Assembly (NCBI RefSeq): GCF_040151475.1
Contig: NZ_JBDKWG010000087.1
Location: 1 to 41,993 of the forward strand
DNA from: CAXBNB01 sp040151475
Lineage (GTDB): Bacteria; Bacteroidota; Bacteroidia; Cytophagales; Cyclobacteriaceae
Reading direction: 5' to 3'
DNA length: 41,993 nt
Notes under the pieces: generated by a model
What the model was told of the DNA's origin: nothing
Databases searched by the model: none
The model's input: only the letters and a program-made list of their open reading frames with translations
Made by a program: the position numbers and the translations under genes
Shown here: in pieces, positions 1 through 8,487 of the stretch
Layout: each line of letters starts with the position of its first letter
Numbering within the stretch: position 1 is the stretch's first letter

Positions 1-79
1 TGGTTGACTTCCCTGTCAAACACAGATTTACTGCCATCATTTTGAACTCCTTATCGAAGTGTCTTCTTTCTTGTTTCAT
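1..79 (-). CDS. IS3-family transposase OrfA, N-terminal fragment (cut by window edge)
   Basis: From an ATG at 79 the minus strand reads MKQERRHFDKEFKMMAV followed by NLCLTGKST, and then leaves the window. The pattern of a basic start, an aromatic residue, (D/K)-E-F-K and then a hydrophobic A-V-x-L helix is the classic beginning of IS3-family OrfA, whose helix-turn-helix binds the element's ends. In this family OrfB (the DDE integrase) is usually made by a -1 frameshift and would lie beyond position 1. Only 26 residues are visible, so the family call rests on this motif alone. Confidence 0.7.
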   Translation of the reverse strand, partial: MKQERRHFDKEFKMMAVNLCLTGKST

Positions 80-122
80 CTTATGTAAATTTAGCTTAAC
101 GAGCTTAACTTACTGTCCTGTC
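1..122 (-). mobile_element. End of an IS3-family insertion sequence (partial)
   Basis: The window opens inside a mobile element. A transposase OrfA start lies at 79-1. The approximately 40 bases before it, running to about position 113-122, are the presumed terminal segment, because the neighbouring ATPase reading frame ends abruptly there. IS3 elements usually begin with TG, and a TGACAGGACAGTAAG stretch on the minus strand sits at this junction. The exact terminal base, the other end and any target duplication are outside the window, so the boundary is an estimate. Confidence 0.55.
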
Positions 123-1597
123 AAATGTAGCAGTTCCAAAGCCTCATCAAAATCTTGAAGACTACACTCGCTTATTTTCTCAAGTAAATCATTATGGGTT
201 ATAAAAACTGTAGTTTCATTGTTCCAGTTAATAGCGTGTTCACTCCATTTGGTAATATCCTCTTTAACTGGGATATTGGAATAAAACTTTGAGATGAGTT
301 CATAGAAACAATCGAAAAGATCTCCTTCCGGATTTAAAAAATCGTCTGATAGATAACTTACACTACTTATAGGCTTATAGCCATCATTTGTTTTAACAAA
401 GGGTAGTTCACTTAATTTAGAGTTCCATTTAATACTGAGCTCTTTAAAATACTCGTTCAAAAAGTTATCATCACTGACTGTTTTAAGGTTGACATTAGTA
501 TATAATAATGGGTTATTAACCTCAATGATGTTGCTTTCTAAAAATGAAAAAATAAGGTTGGAGCATTTCTCAATAATAAGCCTATTTGCTTCTTCATCTG
601 CTTTTACCTGGTCTTTATCACTTTTTAGATGAATGGTGTCTCTGGGTTCTGTGGGTAGAAACTTATTGCAATTAATGATAAAGTTTAATCCAAAATCTTC
701 TGAACCAATTAAAGGATAGTAATAGAATAAACGGGCTATTTTCTCATTAAACTGAATAACCTCATTATTCTTATTTATAGGAAGGATAATTTCAATTTCT
801 TCTTCCTCATCTCTTATACTGTATAGATGTATTTCTTCATCATTCTTTAAAAGAATTGATTGATGTAAGTCAATTCCTTTATCGTTTTCTATTTTCTTCT
901 TATTATGGAATCGATAAGTATCCGTTACTCCATTTTCTTGACGAATTACAACTTCTTTCAACCTATTATTTATGGTAAAAACTAGAGGAATGTAATCATC
1001 TAAATATTTGGAAGATTCTTTGATATATTCAAGTTCTTTGTCTGATTGAGGTAGATATGTGAAAGTGGTTTTTAAATCAGATACTTCTACTGCACTTTCT
1101 TCCTTTAATAAGTCGTAAACACGCTTTTTCTGATCCGAAATATTATCGCTTAGGTCTTGCCAAATTTTAGGCGTTCTGTCAATTTCAAAATCTTTAATCG
1201 GTAAATAATATCCACCTGCATCTAGAAAGGAGTTTAGCTTGAACTTCCTGCCAAAAGTGTGAGTAGTTAAAAAACCTGTACCGTATTTACCTACTTCAGG
1301 AATATCTTCATCACCATATTTACCACTTACCTGCTTAACTAGAGATATTAAGGTTTTTGTGGTAAATGCTTTGCCGTTATGTGAGAAAGAAAATTTATTA
1401 TCACGATAATCAATTTCGATTCTGCAATGCGTAGTTAAATCACAAGCGTTTTGTACCAATTCCCAGATAGCTCGGTTAGAAGAGTTTTTATTGAACTTTT
1501 CAAAATCACGTAGCATCCCATCTGCATGCTGTTTCAAATCAGAACGTTCGTCCTCTTTTCTAGTTTTCTCTATTAATTGGTTTCTATCTTCTTGCAT
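110..1597 (-). CDS. Sacsin-like GHKL (HSP90-type) ATPase, probably truncated by an IS
   Basis: This 495-residue protein begins with a Bergerat-fold ATP-binding domain. The N box is ELVQNACD (residues about 46-53, with E46, N50 and D53), a degenerate G1 box is SHNGKAF (72-78), and the G2 box is VGKYGTGF (102-109). Such sacsin-type NTPase domains occur in large, often defence-associated bacterial proteins and are normally followed by long C-terminal regions. Here the frame stops at ...LLHLTGQ, and the last few codons fall in sequence that appears to belong to the adjacent IS3 element. The natural C-terminus has therefore probably been replaced. The ATG at 1597 fits the usual start of the domain. 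The rest of the protein has no motif I recognise. Loss of function is likely but not certain, since the ATPase domain itself is intact. Confidence 0.7.
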   Translation of the reverse strand: MQEDRNQLIEKTRKEDERSDLKQHADGMLRDFEKFNKNSSNRAIWELVQNACDLTTHCRIEIDYRDNKFSFSHNGKAFTTKTLISLVKQVSGKYGDEDIPEVGKYGTGFLTTHTFGRKFKLNSFLDAGGYYLPIKDFEIDRTPKIWQDLSDNISDQKKRVYDLLKEESAVEVSDLKTTFTYLPQSDKELEYIKESSKYLDDYIPLVFTINNRLKEVVIRQENGVTDTYRFHNKKKIENDKGIDLHQSILLKNDEEIHLYSIRDEEEEIEIILPINKNNEVIQFNEKIARLFYYYPLIGSEDFGLNFIINCNKFLPTEPRDTIHLKSDKDQVKADEEANRLIIEKCSNLIFSFLESNIIEVNNPLLYTNVNLKTVSDDNFLNEYFKELSIKWNSKLSELPFVKTNDGYKPISSVSYLSDDFLNPEGDLFDCFYELISKFYSNIPVKEDITKWSEHAINWNNETTVFITHNDLLEKISECSLQDFDEALELLHLTGQ

Positions 1598-1693
1598 GTT
1601 TGTTGGAGGCTTGCTTTTTTAATGGCATACAACGAAGTAATATAAACCACTCTTGATATCATTTTAATCTGTTATGCCATATAAGGGTTTCCC

Positions 1694-1921
1694 TCACCCC
1701 TCATTCTTATAATAACTCAAAGCACCTGAAGGGCATTTGTCTATGGCAGACATAATTTCCTCGGAGGTTGAGGCTTCCGGTTTGATCCAGGGCTTTTCTC
1801 TGGGATGAAAAACAGCGGGGTTGTTTTTTACGCACATGCCTGAGTGGATGCATTTGCCTGATTGCCACACTATGGTTACTTCGCCATTCGTGTATTCTTT
1901 AGTGATGTTATTTTTGTCCAT
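1694..1921 (-). CDS. yjdI: YjdI-like divergent mono-cluster ferredoxin (Fer4_19 family)
   Basis: This is a 75-residue cytoplasmic protein. It has the family pattern C24-I-H-S-G-M-C30, then N-P-A-V-F and P-W, and finally C63-P-S-G-A-L near the C-terminus. The Fer4_19 family is annotated as a divergent 4Fe-4S mono-cluster protein, and its physiological role is not established. It lies nine bases downstream of a YjdJ-like acetyltransferase on the same strand. E. coli also keeps yjdI and yjdJ together, which supports both assignments. The start is the ATG at 1921. Confidence 0.85.
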   Translation of the reverse strand: MDKNNITKEYTNGEVTIVWQSGKCIHSGMCVKNNPAVFHPREKPWIKPEASTSEEIMSAIDKCPSGALSYYKNEG

Positions 1922-1930
1922 ACTATAAAT

Positions 1931-2209
1931 CTATAAAACATCTCTCAATTCTCCTACTTTGTCAAATACACTTTTTGCAAACTGGCATTGTGGAATAATG
2001 GAGATTCCTTTAGCTCTGGCAAATTTTACAACCGCTATCACCATTTGCTTGCCTGCTCCTTGTCCTTTCAAGCGTTCATCCACCGCAGTATGATTTATGA
2101 TTATCCTGTCTGTACCCCTCCAGTTATAGGTCATTTCAGCCATCACCTCTCCATTCATTTTTATGTAGAATTTACCATTCTCTTCACCGTCTGTTTGTAA
2201 AACTTCCAT
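1931..2209 (-). CDS. yjdJ: YjdJ-like small GNAT-type N-acetyltransferase
   Basis: This 92-residue protein is a minimal GNAT domain of the Acetyltransf_CG type. The substrate strand is seen in GEVMAEMTYNW, the V-D-E-R-L-K-G-Q-G-A-G-K stretch (about residues 43-54) is the acetyl-CoA pyrophosphate loop (R/Q-x-x-G-x-G/A), and the C-terminal part carries I-I-P-Q-C-x-F-A. The family acts on an unknown amine substrate. It is immediately upstream of the YjdI-like ferredoxin with a nine-base gap, so the two are almost certainly co-transcribed. The ATG at 2209 is the only reasonable start. Confidence 0.85.
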   Translation of the reverse strand: MEVLQTDGEENGKFYIKMNGEVMAEMTYNWRGTDRIIINHTAVDERLKGQGAGKQMVIAVVKFARAKGISIIPQCQFAKSVFDKVGELRDVL

Positions 2210-2228
2210 AATTATCCCATTCGAGTTT

Positions 2229-3251
2229 CTATTTACAATCTTTCAAATCAGCAAACTGCTCTTGTAAGAAAGAATTATTGGATGCCAATTTACACGCCGC
2301 TTCCAAATTATTGATATCGATATAAGCTTTAGCCAAATAATATTTTGCTTTCTTCAGTTTTGAATTTAGTGTCAAAGCCTCTTGCAAGCTAATGATGGCT
2401 TCTTTGTTGTCTCCTTTTGCTGCCTGCAAGATTCCAAGATTTTGGTGTGCCCATGCATTTTTGTTGTCTAGCTTCAAACTACCATAAATGTCCGTTTCGG
2501 CCTGTTTAAGATTATTTTTAAGGATATTGATGTATCCTCTGTTGTTGAGAAAAATAGGTTGATCTGGTTGGGCTGTGAGTGCCAGATTGATCAACGAATC
2601 TGCGAGTTTCAACCCTCCTTGTTCTGCTTTCACAAGTGCCAGCGCATTAACCGCCAGCACATTATTCGGATCAATCATCAATGAAGCCATCAAGTCCTGA
2701 TCGGCATTTTCATAATTTTCCATAGCATAATGTACCATCCCTCTGTTGGCAAGTGTCTCTGCATTTCCTTCATCCATTGCTAAAGACTGGTCGAATGAAG
2801 TCAAAGCATTTTCGTTTTCATCCATTTGATGATAAAGCAATCCCTCAATAAAATACACCAAGGCAGTATCAGGAAATTGCTTTTTAAGAAAATCAACATC
2901 CGATCTGCAACTTTCGTTTCGCCCTAAGTCAAGATAGGTTCGTGCCCGGTTGAAGTAAATAGGGTAATTCTCCGGATCGTTTTTGAGTACATGGTTATAA
3001 TCCGCTAAAGCCAACACCAAATGTCCTGTTTCGAAATAGGCCACTCCCCTATTCTGATATACCTGAGGAAGGTCGTGATTCATTTCAAGAATTTGATCAT
3101 AGATAGCAATGGCGTCATTATAGGATTCTTGTGCCAATTTTTTGTTGGCTTTTTCAAACAATAATTTAATCCTGTTGTCCTTACCTACAGGACTACAACT
3201 ATAAACCAAACCTACAATCAGAGAGCAAACAAAAATTCTTTGCATCACCAT
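2229..3251 (-). CDS. Tetratricopeptide-repeat lipoprotein
   Basis: The protein has a short type II signal peptide ending in the lipobox L-V-Y-S-C, followed by about eight consecutive TPR units with the usual spacing (for example Y-N-D-A-I-A-I-Y and A-W-A-H-Q-N-L-G-I-L). TPR lipoproteins act as protein-protein scaffolds in the periplasm or at the outer membrane, and the partner cannot be told from sequence. The start is ambiguous. A short sequence containing GGTGATGCA is repeated, giving ATG codons at 3266, 3251 and 3245 and a TTG at 3272. I chose 3251 because it leaves a normal-length signal peptide. It lies 19 bases upstream of the yjdJ-like gene and may share its transcript. Confidence 0.75.
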   Translation of the reverse strand: MVMQRIFVCSLIVGLVYSCSPVGKDNRIKLLFEKANKKLAQESYNDAIAIYDQILEMNHDLPQVYQNRGVAYFETGHLVLALADYNHVLKNDPENYPIYFNRARTYLDLGRNESCRSDVDFLKKQFPDTALVYFIEGLLYHQMDENENALTSFDQSLAMDEGNAETLANRGMVHYAMENYENADQDLMASLMIDPNNVLAVNALALVKAEQGGLKLADSLINLALTAQPDQPIFLNNRGYINILKNNLKQAETDIYGSLKLDNKNAWAHQNLGILQAAKGDNKEAIISLQEALTLNSKLKKAKYYLAKAYIDINNLEAACKLASNNSFLQEQFADLKDCK

Positions 3252-3339
3252 TTTACTTTTCTGCATCACCAAATTTTATTCTGTTTATAAATAGAAAAAA
3301 CGGATCGGATTTTCAGAGACAAAACTATAGTCAAGAATA

Positions 3340-5757
3340 CTAAAACTGAGCTTTTACCGATAAAATCACATTTCTACCTGGAGCACTGATACCAGAAGAA
3401 TATGGACGATAGTGTACATCAAACATGTTTTCTATAGCAGCACTCATACTCAGGTTGGAAGTCAATTGATAAGAAGACCTGAAATTCAGGGTTGTCCATG
3501 ATGGTGAACCATCTACTGTATAGAGGTAATCTTTATTAAGTTCGGAAGGAACAAAATCTTTTTTTGATTTGCTTCCATTATACCGGGCAAACAACTCTGC
3601 TTTTACTTTTTTCAAATTAAATATAAAAGATGTCTGTCCAAACAATGGTGTGGTATGCCTCAAAGGAACATTTTCTATTTTGTCTTTTCCGCTATTGTTA
3701 CTTAAGGTAGAATACAGGGAAAGGTAATGAGTAATATCCGCACGCACATTCAGGGAATAGCCAAAAATATAAGCATCCCCAACATTTACCAATGCCTGTA
3801 CATTACTTTCCACTCCGTCATAGGTAATCGTCGAAGAATTGTTAAAAGTAAAATCCCGACGTGCAATCGTTTCTTTCAAAAAAGAATAATAGCCTACCAT
3901 TTCTACTTCAACTACATTGGCAATATTTCTTGTCAAGCTTATTTCGCTATTGTAGGAAAATTCCGGTTGCAGATTTTCGTTGGGTACTACCACATTGCCC
4001 GGTTCAGAATCAAACACCTTTCCTATGTCATCAATATTAGGAGACCTGAATCCTGATGACAGCAACCCACTTAGTTTCCATTTGTCATCTTTCAAATAAA
4101 CCAGTCCCAGACTACCACTGATGGCATCATTGTTCAATTTGATCCGATCAAATTGAAAATCATAAAATGTTTTATCTTCAAATTTTGAAGTCATATATAC
4201 ATTGGAATACCTTATACCTCCAGTCACAATTACATCAGACCACATCCTTCTTTTCAGGCTGAAATAGGTTGCCAACGATCCATAGCTGCTACCACCGTCA
4301 GGGTAGCGTGTGGACGCTGCTGACACACTTTGTGGATTAGTTATATCCACTGAAAATGCAGTAGAAGTTACTGTATTATGCAATACCTCTGCACCATAAA
4401 AAAGTTCGGTCTTTTCATTCAACTTTTTATCCAAATCAAGGTTAAGAGAATATGTTTTTACATTTTCATTCCTTTTCCTCAAATCATCACCGTACAACTT
4501 TCTATCGTTGCGGCTTTCAGTCACATTTTGATGTGCCAATACCAATTTCACTGCATCGTACATTTTGGATTGCTTATAATCAGAAAGCGTCAGTGAATGC
4601 ATCATAAATTCCTGAGGCCCATAATACCACTCAGCGCTTTTGAGTTGTCCTTCACTTCTTTCTGTTAATCGGTCATATCTGGGAATGTTGGATGAAGTGG
4701 TATAATAAAAGCCATAGAGCAATTCGAATGTATCTTTTGTATAACCTGTTTTTTGCAGGAAATTGGTTTGATTGTACCCTGAAAACCGTTGGATATTTTG
4801 ATCATCATTTTGGATGATTTGATCTGCTCCGTTAACTCGGGTTACATATTCATATCGTTTTCCAAAATCCGGATACTTAGAATTTCTATTCGCTCCGGAT
4901 CGTAAATCACCAAAATCGCTGTAAGACAATCCGGTAATAAATCCCCAATTCTTATTGCCGTATCGTAAATTAACATGTCCTGTATTTTCATTGTTGGCAG
5001 AGGCATATCGCACAAAAGCTGTGGGATAGATTCTCAGCTTATCCCCGGTTGAATACCTGGGTCTCAATGTGTTAAAATCCATCACCCCACCCAATGCATC
5101 ACTACCATACAAGACAGACCCTGGCCCATAAATCACTTCCGATCTTTCCAGTAAATTAGGATCAAGCATTATTACGTTTTGCAAATTTCCTTCCCTATAG
5201 ATGGCATTGTTCATGCGCACTCCATCCACCATTATCAATACCGAATTGGCAGCAAAGCCCCGGATCATGGGACTTCCTCCTCCCATCTGACTTCTTTGCA
5301 TAAATACCTGTCCGGTGTTTTCCAGCATGTCAGCAGCAGTTTGCGGATTTTTAAAAGCTACTTCTCTGGGAGAAATAGACAATATTTCATTAGGAACTTC
5401 AGACTTCTCCTGCTCCCATTTGTTGGCAGAGACCACAATCTCATCTATGTTGAGTACTCCTTCGGACAGGTAAATAACATTGTTCTGTTTGGAAAGGTCT
5501 TTGTACGTGAGCTCCTGCCTTTTGTATGATGGATGTCGAACGTAAAGTTTTCTCTTAGGATCAGTGGTGGCTTTTAATTCCAAATAACCATCTTCATCGC
5601 TAAAAACAACATCATTGGTTTGTCCATCAATCACTGCTGCATTATAAACCGGATTCATTGTATTTTTATCAACCACACGTACCTTTTGTCCAAATGAGAT
5701 TAAGGGAAAAAGTAGTGAAATGACAAAAATGAGACGTTGTATAGTTGATTGGCTCAT
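3340..5757 (-). CDS. TonB-dependent outer-membrane receptor, heme/siderophore type
   Basis: This 805-residue protein has a signal peptide ending at ISFGQ (about 24). A carboxypeptidase-regulatory-like beta-sandwich follows (25-100), then a TonB box region EIVVSANKWE (about 105-114). The plug domain carries the typical R-G-F-A-A-N-S-V-L-I-M-V-D-G-V-R-M-N-N and E-V-I-Y-G-P-G-S-V-L-Y-G-S-D-A-L-G-G motifs, and a 22-strand barrel ends in an aromatic residue (VKAQF). The barrel motif F-R-S-P-N-I-D-D-I-G-K-V-F is typical of the Bacteroidota hemoglobin/transferrin-type receptor subfamily. The likely substrate is heme or another iron compound, but no heme-degrading or iron genes are next to it. The ROK kinase gene lies 40 bases upstream on the same strand. 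Confidence 0.85.
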   Translation of the reverse strand: MSQSTIQRLIFVISLLFPLISFGQKVRVVDKNTMNPVYNAAVIDGQTNDVVFSDEDGYLELKATTDPKRKLYVRHPSYKRQELTYKDLSKQNNVIYLSEGVLNIDEIVVSANKWEQEKSEVPNEILSISPREVAFKNPQTAADMLENTGQVFMQRSQMGGGSPMIRGFAANSVLIMVDGVRMNNAIYREGNLQNVIMLDPNLLERSEVIYGPGSVLYGSDALGGVMDFNTLRPRYSTGDKLRIYPTAFVRYASANNENTGHVNLRYGNKNWGFITGLSYSDFGDLRSGANRNSKYPDFGKRYEYVTRVNGADQIIQNDDQNIQRFSGYNQTNFLQKTGYTKDTFELLYGFYYTTSSNIPRYDRLTERSEGQLKSAEWYYGPQEFMMHSLTLSDYKQSKMYDAVKLVLAHQNVTESRNDRKLYGDDLRKRNENVKTYSLNLDLDKKLNEKTELFYGAEVLHNTVTSTAFSVDITNPQSVSAASTRYPDGGSSYGSLATYFSLKRRMWSDVIVTGGIRYSNVYMTSKFEDKTFYDFQFDRIKLNNDAISGSLGLVYLKDDKWKLSGLLSSGFRSPNIDDIGKVFDSEPGNVVVPNENLQPEFSYNSEISLTRNIANVVEVEMVGYYSFLKETIARRDFTFNNSSTITYDGVESNVQALVNVGDAYIFGYSLNVRADITHYLSLYSTLSNNSGKDKIENVPLRHTTPLFGQTSFIFNLKKVKAELFARYNGSKSKKDFVPSELNKDYLYTVDGSPSWTTLNFRSSYQLTSNLSMSAAIENMFDVHYRPYSSGISAPGRNVILSVKAQF

Positions 5758-5797
5758 GTAACAAATTAATACTGCCGTTGAAGCAAATATTACGCCA

Positions 5798-6778
5798 TCA
5801 AATAAGGTTTATTAACCTGGAATGTTTGTCTGCCTCGTCCCAGGCCAAAGCAGCAGCACCAAGTACAGCAGCATTTTTATCCATCAGTGCGGAGGGCAAT
5901 AACTGCACCGTTCCTCTAAATGCCTTAAACATATTTTTCTCCATATGTTTCATGGTAGGTTCGAAAAGGTATTTTCCTGCATTGACCAGGCCACCAAATA
6001 AAAATATAGCTTGAGGGCTTGTGTGAACTACGGTATCAGCCAGTTTTATTCCTAAAATTTTACCTGTGTATTCGAAAGCTTTGATCGCAATGAAATCATT
6101 ATCTATGGCTGCATCAGTAATCATTTTTGCGTTGAGGTCATCATAACTGACTTCTCTTAAAACACTTGGATCTGTATAGTCAGCCAGCATTTTATACACC
6201 GTCCTTTTGATTCCAGTTGCGGATACATAGGTCTCCAAACATCCACGCCTGCCACAGGCACAGTACCTTCCTTTGGGGTTAACGGTTACGTGTCCTAATT
6301 CTCCGGCAAATCCGCTGTATCCATAAACCACATTGCCATTAACTACTATTCCACTACCTAACCCGGTTCCCAATGTAAAAATGACAAAGTCATTCATATC
6401 TTTAGCTCCACCAAATACTTTTTCTCCAATTGCAGCAGCATTGGCATCATTGGTCAGTACCATGGGGAAATCAAAGTATTTTTTAAATTCAGATTTAAAA
6501 TCCACCATTTCTCCCCAATCCAGGTTGGGTGCAAATTCAATAGTGCCTTTGTAGTAATTGCTATTGGGAGCTCCTACTCCTGCTCCAATCAATTTGTATT
6601 CAGGGTTTTGCCCTAATATAGTGGTAATCTTTTCATATATAGGCTTGAGCACTTCATCCACACTGGTGGTATCAACAGTCGGAACAGATCCTTCATTAAA
6701 CACATCTCCATCTCTATTGACTAACCCGAATTTGGCACTTGTTCCACCAATGTCTATTCCTAATACAAATTCCTTCAT
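5798..6778 (-). CDS. ROK-family sugar kinase (glucokinase-like)
   Basis: This 326-residue cytoplasmic kinase phosphorylates a hexose with ATP. It shows the ATP phosphate-binding motif GIDIGGTSAKFG (7-18), the catalytic aspartate in LTNDANAA (D111), the second phosphate loop TLGTGLGSG (135-143), and the ROK zinc site made by H163 and the C-A-C-G-R-R-G-C motif (C173, C175, C180). The absence of an N-terminal helix-turn-helix rules out the NagC-type repressors of the same family. Glucose is the usual substrate, but N-acetylmannosamine or other hexoses cannot be excluded. It is divergent from the YheT-like gene, and a promoter-like TATTTTTG lies 19 bases upstream of its ATG. Confidence 0.9.
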   Translation of the reverse strand: MKEFVLGIDIGGTSAKFGLVNRDGDVFNEGSVPTVDTTSVDEVLKPIYEKITTILGQNPEYKLIGAGVGAPNSNYYKGTIEFAPNLDWGEMVDFKSEFKKYFDFPMVLTNDANAAAIGEKVFGGAKDMNDFVIFTLGTGLGSGIVVNGNVVYGYSGFAGELGHVTVNPKGRYCACGRRGCLETYVSATGIKRTVYKMLADYTDPSVLREVSYDDLNAKMITDAAIDNDFIAIKAFEYTGKILGIKLADTVVHTSPQAIFLFGGLVNAGKYLFEPTMKHMEKNMFKAFRGTVQLLPSALMDKNAAVLGAAALAWDEADKHSRLINLI

Positions 6779-6796
6779 AATGTCTTATTTTAGCGA

Positions 6797-6804
6797 CAAA
6801 AATA
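6797..6804 (-). promoter_or_regulatory. Bacteroidota-type -7 promoter element for the ROK kinase
   Basis: On the minus strand the eight bases read TATTTTTG, an exact match to the Bacteroidota -7 consensus TAnnTTTG. They sit about 19 bases before the kinase ATG. I see no convincing TTG at the -33 position, so support is partial. On the plus strand a related TAACTTTA at 6825-6832 precedes the YheT-like gene and could be its promoter. Confidence 0.35.
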
Positions 6805-6854
6805 TAAAAGCAAAAGACAGAACATAACTTTAATCCGAATAATTATAATGCCCA

Positions 6855-7826
6855 ATGCCATTGATCTCAAATTCAAGTTACAACAACCACTCCTTTTATA
6901 TCCATAATGGTCATTTTGAAACCATAATACCCAGTTTATTCAGGGAAATAAAAGGGATAAAATACACACGTGAAAGAATAGAGACTCCTGACGATGACTT
7001 TATTGATCTGGATTGGTTGAAGGATGGAAATGATAAGCTCATCATACTGTCTCATGGGCTGGAAGGAAGTTCTGACCGTCACTACGTCAAAAGTATGGCA
7101 AAGTACTTTCATCAACTGGGCTGGGATGTGTTGGCCTGGAACTACAGATCGTGTAGTGGAGAAATAAACCGGGCGTTGCGCATGTACCATCACGGGGTTA
7201 CAGATGATTATGATACAATGATACAACACGCATTAATATCCAATACATACAAGAAAGTTGTCCTGTCAGGATTTTCTATGGGTGGCAGCACTACCTTAAA
7301 ATATCTGGGTGAAAAAGGTTCGAATGTTGATCCAAGAATCTTAGCTTCTGCTGTTTTTTCTGTTCCATGCAATTTATGGGATAGTGCCTTGCAATTGAAA
7401 AAGTCTGAAAACAGGTTTTATCGCAGGAGGTTTTTGAAAAAAATGTTGACAAAAATAAAACTGAAAGCAGAGGTTTACCCTGATCAAATCAATATTGAAG
7501 GTGTGGATAATATTACTACATTCGACGAATTTGATGAACGTTATACAGCTCCTTTGCATGATTTCAAAGATGCTCAGGATTTTTATACAAGTTCCACTTC
7601 TGATCAATTTTACGATAACATTAAAGTCCCTTCTTTAATAGTAAACGCCAAAAATGACCCGATGCTTGGGAATAAATGTTATCCTGCTGATATTGCAACA
7701 ACACATCCTTTTTTATATCTGGAAATTCCAAAACATGGCGGACACGTGGGTTTTTCCCTCAAAGGAAAAGAACATTCCTGGATGGATGTAAGGGCTTATG
7801 AGTTTGTTCAAGATTTTTTAAATTGA
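6855..7826 (+). CDS. YheT-like alpha/beta hydrolase
   Basis: This 323-residue protein of the YheT/ABHD1-3 branch of the alpha/beta-hydrolase fold probably hydrolyses a lipid or short ester. The signature start is H-x-G-H-F-E-T-I-x-P (17-26). The oxyanion strand is S-H-G-L-E-G-S-S (66-73), the nucleophile elbow is G-F-S-M-G-G with S141, the acid lies in N-A-K-N-D-P-M-L, and the catalytic histidine is in H-G-G-H-V-G-F near the C-terminus. There is no signal peptide. The start is the ATG at 6855, since the ATG at 6848 is out of frame. It is transcribed towards the toxin-antitoxin pair, with only 13 bases between its stop and the end of the original toxin frame. Confidence 0.85.
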   Translation: MPLISNSSYNNHSFYIHNGHFETIIPSLFREIKGIKYTRERIETPDDDFIDLDWLKDGNDKLIILSHGLEGSSDRHYVKSMAKYFHQLGWDVLAWNYRSCSGEINRALRMYHHGVTDDYDTMIQHALISNTYKKVVLSGFSMGGSTTLKYLGEKGSNVDPRILASAVFSVPCNLWDSALQLKKSENRFYRRRFLKKMLTKIKLKAEVYPDQINIEGVDNITTFDEFDERYTAPLHDFKDAQDFYTSSTSDQFYDNIKVPSLIVNAKNDPMLGNKCYPADIATTHPFLYLEIPKHGGHVGFSLKGKEHSWMDVRAYEFVQDFLN

Positions 7827-7839
7827 TTTATCACCTGCA

Positions 7840-8221
7840 TTACCATAGTTCCAGATTATCTATGAATTTGAAATCCTTCTTGTTTAAAGTATATAATGGC
7901 AAACGTTGAACTAGAGCTGTAGCTGCAATTAATCCATCCGGCAATGTAAGGTTGTGACTTAAAGAATACCTTGATCAATTCAATAAATACTTCGCAGATA
8001 CCTTTGTCGATATCAATCTCTATCAAATGTGATATGTCTTTTTTGATTTGGTTAAGCTCTCTTTTATTTATTGCTCCATAAATCAATTCGGCAGAAGAAA
8101 CAATGCTTATAGCAATGTTCTCTTGACCAATAAGCTTTAATGATTTTAGAATTTCGGGGTTTTCTCTGTAAAATTCAATAAGAATATTGGTATCACAGAG
8201 GACTAATTGGTTCTTTTCCAT
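7840..8221 (-). pseudogene. PIN-domain (VapC-type) toxin, frameshifted
   Basis: The N-terminal part is a normal PIN-domain ribonuclease. It has the first acidic residue in LCDTN (D10) and the second in SSAELIYG (E45). After ...FIELIK the open frame runs into an unrelated tail and stops at 7856. If one base of the CC at 7969-7970 (GG on the coding strand) is dropped, the other frame reads YSLSHNLTLPDGLIAATALV and continues to L-Y-T-L-N-K-K-D-F-K-F. That restores both remaining catalytic aspartates and ends at a TAA at 7840-7842. The gene is therefore a single-base frameshift pseudogene, or the base is a sequencing error. The product as read lacks half of the active site. Its start overlaps the antitoxin gene by 19 bases, as is usual for such pairs. 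Confidence 0.85.
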
Positions 8222-8415
8222 GCTTTTTTGCGAAGCTCCTGAGCATCAATTTCCCTGTTTTTCCATAATCCAGCAGAAGCAAAAAAATCATATTCTTTTG
8301 TATCGTTTTTTTTTGAAGTAGATTTTTGGACTTCAATAAAATCAAACTGCTTAATCAATTCCAGAAAAAAATTGAGTTTGCTATTATCTTTTATTGTCAG
8401 AATAATCTTTTCCAT
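8203..8415 (-). CDS. VapB-type antitoxin of the PIN toxin
   Basis: This 70-residue protein overlaps the start of the PIN toxin gene, the arrangement expected of a type II antitoxin. The N-terminal half (IILTIKDNSKLNFFLELIKQ) is predicted to dimerise. The C-terminal part, A-G-L-W-K-N-R-E-I-D-A-Q-E-L-R-K-K-A-W, matches the short tail that Bacteroidota VapB proteins use to block the PIN active site. No complete DNA-binding AbrB fold is obvious, so autoregulation is uncertain. The gene itself looks intact. Confidence 0.75.
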   Translation of the reverse strand: MEKIILTIKDNSKLNFFLELIKQFDFIEVQKSTSKKNDTKEYDFFASAGLWKNREIDAQELRKKAWKRTN

Positions 8416-8487
8416 GTAACAAATTTAACATCATTCTAGATGTTTTGGTTGTAAAACCATGTCTTTGTTATTTTTTTAAAACTATCC

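Noticed and set aside
1622..1679. Short inverted repeat ATGGCATA/TATGCCAT before the ATPase gene
   Set aside because: Eight bases with a 42-base spacer is within chance expectation and no attachment-site or element pattern supports it.
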